Shown piece by piece: positions 6,985 to 12,335 of a DNA stretch of 12,335 nt (the stretch's first letter is position 1; each line of letters opens with the position of its first letter). The notes beneath the pieces were generated by a model that was not told the DNA's origin, searched no databases, and was given only the letters and a program-made list of their open reading frames with translations. Made by a program: the position numbers and the translations under genes. The stretch is from Candidatus Hydrogenedentota bacterium (GTDB taxonomy: Bacteria; Hydrogenedentota; Hydrogenedentia; Hydrogenedentales; CAITNO01): positions 1 to 12,335 of the forward strand of contig SKQZ01000466.1 of the NCBI GenBank assembly GCA_007118765.1, in the 5' to 3' direction.

Positions 6985-7874
6985 CCAAGTGGGAACGTCG
7001 CCAATTACGCAACGGGCTGTTGTTTGCATCGCCCTGGATAATCGGGTTCTGCTGTTTTGCCCTGTATCCGCTGGTGATGAGCATCTACTATAGTTTTACG
7101 GCGTTCAATGTGGTGCAACCGCCGGTGTGGATTGGACTGGCCAATTATCAGGAATTGTTTTTTGAAGATCCCCTGTTCTGGACCGCGTTGTACAACACGC
7201 TCTATTTCACGGTCTTTTCTGTGCCGCTGGCGCTAATGTTCAGTCTCACCCTTGCATTGTTATTGAACCAGAAAGTGCCGTTCATGAGCGTATTCCGCAC
7301 GGTTTTCTTTTTGCCCAGCATCGTGCCGATTGTTGCCTCGGCGGTATTGTGGCTGTGGGTCTTGAACCCTGACAGCGGGCTCATCAACAGTTTGTTGCGG
7401 CAGTGGCTTGGCATTGAAGGCCCCGGCTGGATGGCGGATGCCCGCTGGTCGAAGCCGTCCCTGATACTCATGAGCATGTGGAGTGTGGGCGGCGCGATGG
7501 TCATTTTCCTGGCGGGACTGGCCGATGTGCCCCAGACGTTATACGAGGTGGCGGAGCTTGACGGCGCCGGGCCGGTGAAGAAGTTCCTGCACGTTACCCT
7601 GCCCATGTTAACGCCCACCATCCTCTTCAACATGGTAATGGGGCTTATCATGGCGTTTCAGTATTTCACACAGGTATATGTCATGACCGGTGGTTCCGGC
7701 ACGCCGCTGGACAGCACCATGTTCTATGCCCTGTATCTGTATCGTAATTCCTTCTATTACCTGCGCATGGGTTATGCTTCGGCGATGGCGTGGATGCTGT
7801 TTATCGTCATTCTCGGCGCGACCCTCGGCGTTTTGTATTCGTCCAAAAAATGGGTGTTTTATCATGGCGACTAG
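6981..7874 (+). CDS. Carbohydrate ABC transporter permease, MalF/UgpA type
   Basis: A 297-residue integral inner-membrane protein with six predicted hydrophobic segments (about 12-38, 70-95, 103-128, 160-180, 208-234 and 265-287). The EAA loop at about 189-210 (EVAELDGAGPVKKFLHVTLP) is the cytoplasmic coupling helix that docks to the ATPase, and identifies it as a binding-protein-dependent permease. It pairs with the following gene as a heterodimeric channel. Its ATG overlaps the stop of the binding-protein gene (ATGA), and its own end overlaps the second permease by 11 bases, so the three genes are probably translationally coupled. Length is normal for the UgpA/LacF branch; it has no MalF-type large periplasmic domain. 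Confidence 0.93.
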   Translation: MTKWERRQLRNGLLFASPWIIGFCCFALYPLVMSIYYSFTAFNVVQPPVWIGLANYQELFFEDPLFWTALYNTLYFTVFSVPLALMFSLTLALLLNQKVPFMSVFRTVFFLPSIVPIVASAVLWLWVLNPDSGLINSLLRQWLGIEGPGWMADARWSKPSLILMSMWSVGGAMVIFLAGLADVPQTLYEVAELDGAGPVKKFLHVTLPMLTPTILFNMVMGLIMAFQYFTQVYVMTGGSGTPLDSTMFYALYLYRNSFYYLRMGYASAMAWMLFIVILGATLGVLYSSKKWVFYHGD

Positions 7875-8856
7875 TCGCACACATCGTATTATTGCCATGA
7901 CCGTACTCGTGGTGTTGTCCATTACATTCATCATGCCTTTTGTGTGGATGTTGTCCACGTCATTCAAGCATGAGGCGATGATTTTTCCGCCGCCGGGCGA
8001 GCCGCCGCGGTGGCTGCCGATTACGGATGTGCATGATGACGAAGGCCGCCAGCTGGTGCGCTATCAGGGACAGGTGGTGCCGGACATGGGCGCGGATGAA
8101 TATGGATTGCACCAACTGCTTGTGGACGGCGAGATCGTCACCGCGTGGAACCACGAGGTGGAGGCGGTGTTGCGCACGGGCCTGCACTGGGACAATTACC
8201 GGCGGGCCTTTGAGATGATGGATTTCTGGCAGAATCTGCGCAACACCTTGTTCGTGTGCTTCTCCGCAGTGCTCGGCACCGTGCTCTCCTCGGCCTTGGT
8301 GGCCTACAGTTTCGCACGCATCCCGTGGCGCGGTCGGGATGTTGTGTTTGTGCTTGTGCTCGCCACCATGATGCTGCCCTATCAAGTGACGCTCATCCCG
8401 CTGTTTTCCGTATACAGCCGACTGGGTTGGGTGGGCACGTTTAAGCCGTTAATTGTTCTGTATTGGTTCGGCGTGCCCTTTTATATTTTCCTGTTGCGTC
8501 AGTTCTTCAAGGGCATTCCGGAGGACCTCAGCGCCGCGGCGCGCATAGATGGATGCAGCGAGTTTGGCATCTTCGCACGAATTGTTGTGCCGCTGTCGAA
8601 GCCCGCGCTGGCAACTGCGGCCTTGTTTATGTTCTTGTTTCAGTGGGGCGATTTTCTCAATCCGCTGATTTACCTGCAAGACCACAGTCAATACACCCTT
8701 GCCGTGGCGCTGCAACAATTCCAGAGCCAACACGAAAGCGCATGGGGGCCGCTTATGGCAATGGGCACAGTCATAACGCTGCCGGTGATCCTGTTGTTTT
8801 TCCTCACGCAACGCACGTTTATTCAGGGCATAGCGCTGTCCGGCCTGAAGGGATGA
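7864..8856 (+). CDS. Carbohydrate ABC transporter permease, MalG/UgpE type, with enlarged first periplasmic loop
   Basis: A 330-residue integral membrane protein, second half of the permease pair. TM1 is at about 9-31, the remaining membrane segments lie between about 128 and 318, and the EAA coupling loop is EDLSAAARIDGCSEFGIFAR (220-239). Family members normally have a TSFK-to-NYxxAF loop of roughly 25 residues. Here TSFK (32-35) and NYRRAF (111-116) are about 75 residues apart, giving an extra hydrophilic, acidic insert of about 50 residues (about 52-108). By the inside-positive pattern this loop faces the periplasm. The start overlaps the end of the previous gene by 11 bases; longer in-frame starts would lie inside that gene and add an Arg/Cys-rich non-native stretch. 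No ABC ATPase follows; the next gene is convergent. Confidence 0.92.
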   Translation: MATSRTHRIIAMTVLVVLSITFIMPFVWMLSTSFKHEAMIFPPPGEPPRWLPITDVHDDEGRQLVRYQGQVVPDMGADEYGLHQLLVDGEIVTAWNHEVEAVLRTGLHWDNYRRAFEMMDFWQNLRNTLFVCFSAVLGTVLSSALVAYSFARIPWRGRDVVFVLVLATMMLPYQVTLIPLFSVYSRLGWVGTFKPLIVLYWFGVPFYIFLLRQFFKGIPEDLSAAARIDGCSEFGIFARIVVPLSKPALATAALFMFLFQWGDFLNPLIYLQDHSQYTLAVALQQFQSQHESAWGPLMAMGTVITLPVILLFFLTQRTFIQGIALSGLKG

Positions 8857-8892
8857 TCCCAACCCGTTTCGCCGCTGCGCCGGACAAAACAC

Positions 8893-10161
8893 TCAGGCGC
8901 TGTATACCACGGCACCGCCGCACAAGGTGTGAATGACTTTCCCTGTTACTTGTTGTCCGATAAAGGGCGAGTTACTGCTTTTTGAGGCAAAGCATTCCTG
9001 TGTAACCGTCCATTCCCCTTTCGGATCAAACACCACAAGATCGGCAGGCGCGCCTTGGGAGAGCATACCGGCATTGGGAATGTTGCACACGCACGCGCCA
9101 ACGGTCAGCAACCGCACCGCATCTTCAAGGGTGATATGCCCGGGCGCCACCAAGTGCGTAAGGGTAAGCGCCAATGATGTTTCAAGGCCAATAATGCCGA
9201 AGGGGGCCAGCGCAAACTCCACATCCTTCTCCGTGTAGGTGTGGGGCGCATGGTCGGTGGCGATACAGTCAAGGGTGCCGTCTTTGAACCCTTCAATCAC
9301 GGCCTGTACATCTTCCGGTTCGCGAAGGGGCGGGTTCATTTTGGCATTGGTGTTGAAACCACGCACCGCCTCATCGGTAAGACAGAAAAAGTGGGGCGCC
9401 GACTCGGCGGAAACACGTGCGCCGCGCTGTTTGGCCTGACGTATGATGGCAACGCCCGCCGCAGTGGACACATGCTGAATATGAATGTGGGCCCCTGCCA
9501 ATTCCGCAAGCCGGATATTACGGTCAATGCGCACTTCTTCCGCCGCTTTGGGTATTCCCGGAAGCCCCATGAGCGTGGCCATATAGCCTTCGTTCATCAC
9601 GCCGCCTTCAGCCAGGGACTCGTCTTCGCAATGGCTGAGATAGGGAATGCCCACCATATTGGCATATTCAAGGGCGCGGCGGGCAACGGAACTGGACGGG
9701 ATGTCGCTGCCGTCATCGGTAACCGCAACGGCGCCCGCCTCTTTCAAGTCCGCCATTTCCGTTATTTCTTCGCTGTGCAACCCTTTGGTGGCGCACGCCG
9801 CCGGATACACCCGGATACACGCCTCTTCCCGCGCCCGTTTGGTGACCAGTTCAACCAAACCGGCATTGTCTATGGGCGGGCTGGTGTTGGCCATGGTCAC
9901 TACGCTGGTAAACCCGCCGCAGGCCGCCGCACGGCTGCCGCTGGCGATGGTCTCCTTCGATTCAAAACCCGGCTCGCGGAAATGACAGTGAATATCCACC
10001 AGACCCGGAGCAACAACACATCCCGTGGCATCAATGGTTTCGTCGCCATCCAAGCCGTTTCCAATGGCTGCGATACGGTCTGCGTCAATCAGCACATCCT
10101 GCTGCCCCGCAGTGTTGTCGGCGGGATTGATAACATACCCATTTTTTATTGCGAGCGTCAT
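8893..10161 (-). CDS. pyrC: Dihydroorotase, type I
   Basis: A 422-residue cytoplasmic zinc enzyme that cyclises carbamoyl-aspartate to dihydroorotate, third step of UMP synthesis. Residues that match the metal ligands of characterised type I DHOases (for example from Bacillus) are all present: HCH at 58-60, Asp150 in VTDDGSD, His177 in SHCED, His230 in QHVST and Asp303 in ATDHAPH. FREPG (61-65) and the N-274 region NTNAKMNPPLR fit substrate binding. It is therefore predicted to be active, unlike the metal-less PyrC' subunit of Pseudomonas-type ATCase. Its ATG overlaps the pyrB stop by four bases (ATGA on the minus strand), consistent with translational coupling and perhaps a DHOase-ATCase complex as in Aquifex. 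It ends 36 bases from the convergent ABC permease. Confidence 0.97.
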   Translation of the reverse strand: MTLAIKNGYVINPADNTAGQQDVLIDADRIAAIGNGLDGDETIDATGCVVAPGLVDIHCHFREPGFESKETIASGSRAAACGGFTSVVTMANTSPPIDNAGLVELVTKRAREEACIRVYPAACATKGLHSEEITEMADLKEAGAVAVTDDGSDIPSSSVARRALEYANMVGIPYLSHCEDESLAEGGVMNEGYMATLMGLPGIPKAAEEVRIDRNIRLAELAGAHIHIQHVSTAAGVAIIRQAKQRGARVSAESAPHFFCLTDEAVRGFNTNAKMNPPLREPEDVQAVIEGFKDGTLDCIATDHAPHTYTEKDVEFALAPFGIIGLETSLALTLTHLVAPGHITLEDAVRLLTVGACVCNIPNAGMLSQGAPADLVVFDPKGEWTVTQECFASKSSNSPFIGQQVTGKVIHTLCGGAVVYSA

Positions 10162-11159
10162 GGCGTTAAGGATTCCCGGGTGTCACGAACAACGGCACTG
10201 TTGGAAAGCAAATGCATCACGGCCATTCGCACGGCCACGCCGTTCGTCACTTGTTGCAAGATAACACTTCGCGGCCCGTCGGCCACCTCGGACGACAATT
10301 CCAAGTCGCGGTTGATGGGGCCGGGATGCATTACAATGGCACGCTCCGGCGCATAACGCAACGAGTCGCTGTCAACACGAAACAGTTTTACATACTCGCG
10401 GATGCTGGGAAACAGTCCCCGCGACTGGCGTTCAAGCTGCATGCGCAAGGCATAAATCACATCCGCATCGGCCAGCGCATCCCGCAGGCGCGTGGTTTGT
10501 TCCACGCCCAATCTTTCCGCACCAAGCGGCAACAAGGTGGCGGGCCCGCAGAGCGTAACCGAAGCGCCCAACTTCGTCAGCGCATGGATATTGCTGCGGG
10601 CAACCCGGCTGTGTTCAATATCGCCAATAAGCGCCACTTTCAATCCGTCCAATGTAAGCGTTGGGTTTTCGCGCTGACGCCGCAGGGACTCCCGCATGGT
10701 AAACGCATCAAGGAGGGCTTGTGTGGGATGTTCATGGCGACCGTCGCCCGCATTGACTATGTGGGAGGCGTGGGCGGCGGCCAGAATATGCGGTGCGCCT
10801 GCGCACCCGTGACGCAACACGATAATATCAGCACGCATTGCCTCTATGTTCGCCAAGGTGTCATGGAGCGTTTCCCCTTTGACCGAACTGGACGAAGATG
10901 CCGCCATGGACATGGTATCCGCGCTCAGCCGCTTGGCGGCAAGTTCGAATGAGGTGCGTGTGCGCGTGCTGGGCTCATGGAACCAATTCACCACGAGGCG
11001 TCCTTGCAAGAGGGGCACTTTTTTTATGCCGCTGGCGCGTTTGGACACGGCCAGAAACTGGGGCGCGGCATCAAGGATCATTTCTATTTCGTTTCGCGAT
11101 AATTCGCGGATGCCGATGAGGTCTTTCTTTGTCCAGACGTTGGGCGTTGTCCCCTCCAT
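10158..11159 (-). CDS. pyrB: Aspartate carbamoyltransferase catalytic subunit
   Basis: A 333-residue enzyme that condenses carbamoyl phosphate with aspartate, the committed step of pyrimidine synthesis. Visible active-site motifs: FHEPSTRTRTSFE (60-72) for carbamoyl phosphate, SSSVKGE (90-96, with the catalytic-loop Lys), RHGCAGAP (116-123), NAGDGRHEHPTQ (136-147), IGDIEHSRVARSN (178-190) and MHPGPINRDLE (277-287). Length is close to the usual 305-335 residues of pyrR-linked enzymes. A short N-terminal extension of about 10 residues precedes the conserved DLIGIREL. The start at 11159 has a strong ribosome-binding site and lies 3 bases after the pyrR stop. No pyrI regulatory subunit is seen in the window. 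Confidence 0.97.
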   Translation of the reverse strand: MEGTTPNVWTKKDLIGIRELSRNEIEMILDAAPQFLAVSKRASGIKKVPLLQGRLVVNWFHEPSTRTRTSFELAAKRLSADTMSMAASSSSSVKGETLHDTLANIEAMRADIIVLRHGCAGAPHILAAAHASHIVNAGDGRHEHPTQALLDAFTMRESLRRQRENPTLTLDGLKVALIGDIEHSRVARSNIHALTKLGASVTLCGPATLLPLGAERLGVEQTTRLRDALADADVIYALRMQLERQSRGLFPSIREYVKLFRVDSDSLRYAPERAIVMHPGPINRDLELSSEVADGPRSVILQQVTNGVAVRMAVMHLLSNSAVVRDTRESLTP

Positions 11160-11162
11160 GGC

Positions 11163-11747
11163 TTACTCCCCTTCCGGCTCGGGCGGTTCGGCCGCACTTT
11201 TTACGAGAACAACATCCTCCCCATCAGTTTCCTGCAATCGCACGAACACCCATTCTCCCGGCGCTGTTCCCAGGGCATAGCCGAGATAATCGGCCTGGAT
11301 GGGCAGCTCGCGCCCGCCACGATCAACCAGACAGGCCAACTGAATGCGTTCGGGCCGTCCGTAGTCCATCACTTCGTCCATGGCGGCGCGGATGGTGCGA
11401 CCCGCGGCAAGTACGTCATCCACAAGCAACACCGTCCGATTATCAATCGGAAAATCAAAGTGGGTTTCGCCCATGCGCGCCATTACGTCACCACTGCCGG
11501 CGCGCAAATCGTCGCGGTACATCGTGGTGGACAGCACCCCCACCGGCGGACGATGCCCGGTAAACTCGCCAATAAGCGCGGCCAACCGGTCCGCGAGCGG
11601 CTTGCCGCGACGTAATATGCCCAACAAGGCCAACGAATCCAGTTCAGGATTGTCCGCGGCAATCGCAAGCGCCATGCTGCGAATGGTGGCCTGCATCGCG
11701 GCGGCATCCATCACAACTGTATATTCTGTATCCGAATCGGCCTGCAT
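11163..11747 (-). CDS. pyrR: PyrR, bifunctional pyr operon regulator / uracil phosphoribosyltransferase-like protein
   Basis: A 194-residue type I phosphoribosyltransferase of the PyrR family, which binds UMP/UTP and, in known cases, pyr mRNA to repress pyrimidine genes; many members also make UMP from uracil and PRPP. The PRPP loop is VLLVDDVLAAGRTIRAA (106-122). The family signatures LLGILRRGKPLADRL (41-55) and LVDRGGRELPIQADYLG (140-156) are clear. The start at 11747 has GAGGGA 9 bases upstream and puts the conserved MDAAAMQ near the N-terminus as in the family; an in-frame ATG at 11849 would add 34 unrelated residues and has no ribosome-binding site. It is the first gene of the operon with pyrB and pyrC. 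The acidic, Pro/Glu-rich C-terminal tail (about 185-194) is extra compared with typical members. Confidence 0.95.
   Translation of the reverse strand: MQADSDTEYTVVMDAAAMQATIRSMALAIAADNPELDSLALLGILRRGKPLADRLAALIGEFTGHRPPVGVLSTTMYRDDLRAGSGDVMARMGETHFDFPIDNRTVLLVDDVLAAGRTIRAAMDEVMDYGRPERIQLACLVDRGGRELPIQADYLGYALGTAPGEWVFVRLQETDGEDVVLVKSAAEPPEPEGE
11166..11171 (-). promoter_or_regulatory. Ribosome-binding site of pyrB
   Basis: On the minus strand GGGGAG lies 6 bases before the pyrB ATG, inside the last codons of pyrR. It gives pyrB its own initiation signal within the operon. Confidence 0.75.
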
Positions 11748-11756
11748 CTGGTGCTG

Positions 11757-11762
11757 TCCCTC
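11757..11762 (-). promoter_or_regulatory. Ribosome-binding site of pyrR
   Basis: On the minus strand GAGGGA lies 9 bases before the ATG at 11747. It decides this start over the far-upstream ATG at 11849. Confidence 0.75.
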
Positions 11763-11768
11763 GAAATA

Positions 11769-11799
11769 ACGCGCCCTCCCACTGCACGAGAAGGCGCGT
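11769..11799 (-). promoter_or_regulatory. Strong hairpin in the pyrR leader
   Basis: On the minus strand ACGCGCCTTCTC (11799-11788) pairs with GGGAGGGCGCGT (11780-11769) around a 7-base loop GTGCAGT. That is 12 pairs, two of them G-U. It ends 6 bases before the pyrR Shine-Dalgarno. There is no U-run after it, so it is not an intrinsic terminator. Its place suggests an RNA target for PyrR or a translation-control structure; the loop only partly resembles known PyrR-binding loops. Confidence 0.5.
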
Positions 11800-11869
11800 A
11801 ACTGTTCATGATAAATTCCCTGTCTCTTGCGAAACGCCCACACAATCATGGTAACTGCTGACAGGCAAC

Positions 11870-11900
11870 ACTATAGCAAACCAAGGACGCAGTTTGTCAA
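11870..11900 (-). promoter_or_regulatory. Candidate promoter of the pyrRBC operon
   Basis: On the minus strand a perfect -35 TTGACA (11900-11895) and a -10 TATAGT (11875-11870) are separated by 19 bases. The long spacer is offset by an extended -10 (TGC just before TATAGT). Transcription from about 11863 would give a leader of roughly 115 bases before the pyrR ATG. Confidence 0.65.
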
Positions 11901-12064
11901 GATTCCCGACGCAACGTGTTGACGGGGACCGGCCCGAATGATGTCATTTGTCGCCGCGCAACATACGGTGTCGGCCCCGATCATCTGCCTTTTTAACATG
12001 ATGTGCTTCCGCTGTTATTGGAGAGTGATACGCCGGTAACGCGGCGCGTGCGTTTGAACGGATT

Positions 12065-12094
12065 TTGACTAAAACAAAATCGTTCTGATATGAT
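12065..12094 (+). promoter_or_regulatory. Promoter of the tRNA-Val gene
   Basis: A -35 TTGACT (12065-12070), an 18-base spacer and a -10 TATGAT (12089-12094) preceded by TGA, an extended -10. Transcription would start close to 12101, just 5 bases before the mature tRNA 5' end. Confidence 0.7.
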
Positions 12095-12105
12095 ACCGGC
12101 GCTGT

Positions 12106-12182
12106 GGGCGATTAGCTCAGTTGGTTAGAGTGCCACGTTGACATCGTGGAGGTCACTGGTTCGATTCCAGTATCGCCCACCA
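12106..12182 (+). tRNA. tRNA-Val (anticodon GAC)
   Basis: A 77-base cloverleaf can be drawn by eye. Acceptor stem GGGCGAT/ATCGCCC is 7 pairs. The D arm is GCTC/GAGT with one G-U pair and an AGTTGGTTA loop. Anticodon stem CCACG/CGTGG closes the loop TTGACAT, giving anticodon GAC. Variable loop is AGGTC, and the T arm is ACTGG/CCAGT with TTCGATT. The discriminator base is A and the CCA end is encoded. GAC reads the valine codons GUC and GUU. It is a single gene with its own promoter, divergent from the pyr operon. Confidence 0.96.
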
Positions 12183-12249
12183 TTCCAAGTACCTCGTCAT
12201 ACAGCCCCCCACCCCCAAGCCTGATGTTACCCCGTCGCACATGGCGCGC

Positions 12250-12335
12250 ATGAATACAGCATCTATTCCTTCTGAATTGCGGCGTTGGGTATGGGTATCA
12301 GTTGCCCGTTGCTATGATGTTCAAAGGAAGTATCC
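12250..12335 (+). CDS. Possible start of an unassigned gene, cut by the window edge
   Basis: An open frame of 28 codons starts at ATG 12250 (an in-frame ATG also at 12241) and runs off the right edge with no stop. The N-terminus reads MNTASIPSELRRWVWVS and then VARCYDVQRKY. It matches no family I recognise, and there is no convincing ribosome-binding site or promoter. The same frame is also open upstream into the tRNA gene, so the lack of stops is weak evidence. It lies 67 bases after a tRNA gene, a common site for integrated elements, but nothing here shows integration. Confidence 0.25.
   Translation, partial: MNTASIPSELRRWVWVSVARCYDVQRKY

Larger units (their letters stand above)
11748..12105. 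other. 358-base divergent spacer between pyrR and the tRNA gene
   Basis: This stretch carries the pyr leader and promoter on the minus side and the tRNA promoter on the plus side. Between them (11901-12064) I see no coding frame. Two weak structures occur: AATGA-TG-TCATT at 11937-11948, and an imperfect GC-rich inverted repeat between about 11922 and 11976. A small CGCCG/CGGCG stem lies near 12030-12046. None matches an operator I recognise. Confidence 0.6.

Noticed and set aside
8838..8885. Bidirectional terminator between the convergent ABC and pyr operons
   Set aside because: GTCCGGC and GCCGGAC form a 7-bp inverted repeat, but the loop is about 34 bases, one arm is coding, and no U-run follows on either strand.
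9241..10356. A long plus-strand open frame opposite pyrC and the end of pyrB
   Set aside because: It is antisense to a gene with full catalytic motifs, resembles no protein family, and has composition expected from the reverse of GC-rich codons.
11748..11849. Longer PyrR starting at ATG 11849
   Set aside because: The 34 extra residues are unlike any PyrR N-terminus, and that ATG lacks a ribosome-binding site; the inner ATG has an excellent one.
12183..12335. Integrated element attached at the tRNA-Val 3' end
   Set aside because: No integrase motif and no repeat of the tRNA 3' end is visible in the 153 bases available.

Overview
The window holds eight protein-coding genes (the first truncated at the left edge), one tRNA gene and a possible ninth gene start at the right edge. 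There is no sign of a transposase, integrase, CRISPR array or phage gene. The organism looks like a diderm, signalling-rich bacterium. Hanks-type kinases with FHA, TPR and WD40 domains, a sugar ABC permease with a large loop insertion, and a pyrR-pyrB-pyrC operon together suggest a Planctomycetes/PVC-like lineage or a related candidate phylum such as Hydrogenedentes. That placement is inference from gene style, not proven.

Region 1 (1-5442, plus strand) is a protein-phosphorylation cassette. It contains the C-terminus of a PP2C-type phosphatase, a cytoplasmic FHA / Cys-rich (zinc-ribbon-like) / Ser-Thr kinase, and a 1170-residue protein that joins a second kinase (HQD catalytic loop) to TPR-like helices and 14 WD40 repeats. 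The repeats fall into two groups of seven, which suggests two seven-bladed propellers. The parts fit a reversible phospho-switch: kinases write, the PP2C erases, FHA reads phosphothreonine, and the propellers act as a platform. What it senses or controls cannot be read from the sequence.

Region 2 (5443-8856, plus strand) is a carbohydrate-type ABC import operon: a good sigma70-like promoter, a solute-binding protein with an N-terminal membrane segment, and two inner-membrane permeases. The genes overlap end to start. No ATPase gene is present, so the ATPase must come from elsewhere.

Region 3 (8893-11900, minus strand) is a pyrimidine biosynthesis operon, pyrR-pyrB-pyrC, convergent with the ABC operon. 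Coding gaps are +3 nt and -4 nt. It has a candidate promoter at 11870-11900 and a strong hairpin just upstream of the pyrR ribosome-binding site. The DHOase keeps its metal ligands, so it is predicted to be active, unlike the PyrC' partner of Pseudomonas ATCase.

Region 4 (11901-12335) holds a divergent tRNA-Val(GAC) gene with its own promoter and encoded CCA end, followed by an unassigned open reading frame that runs off the window.
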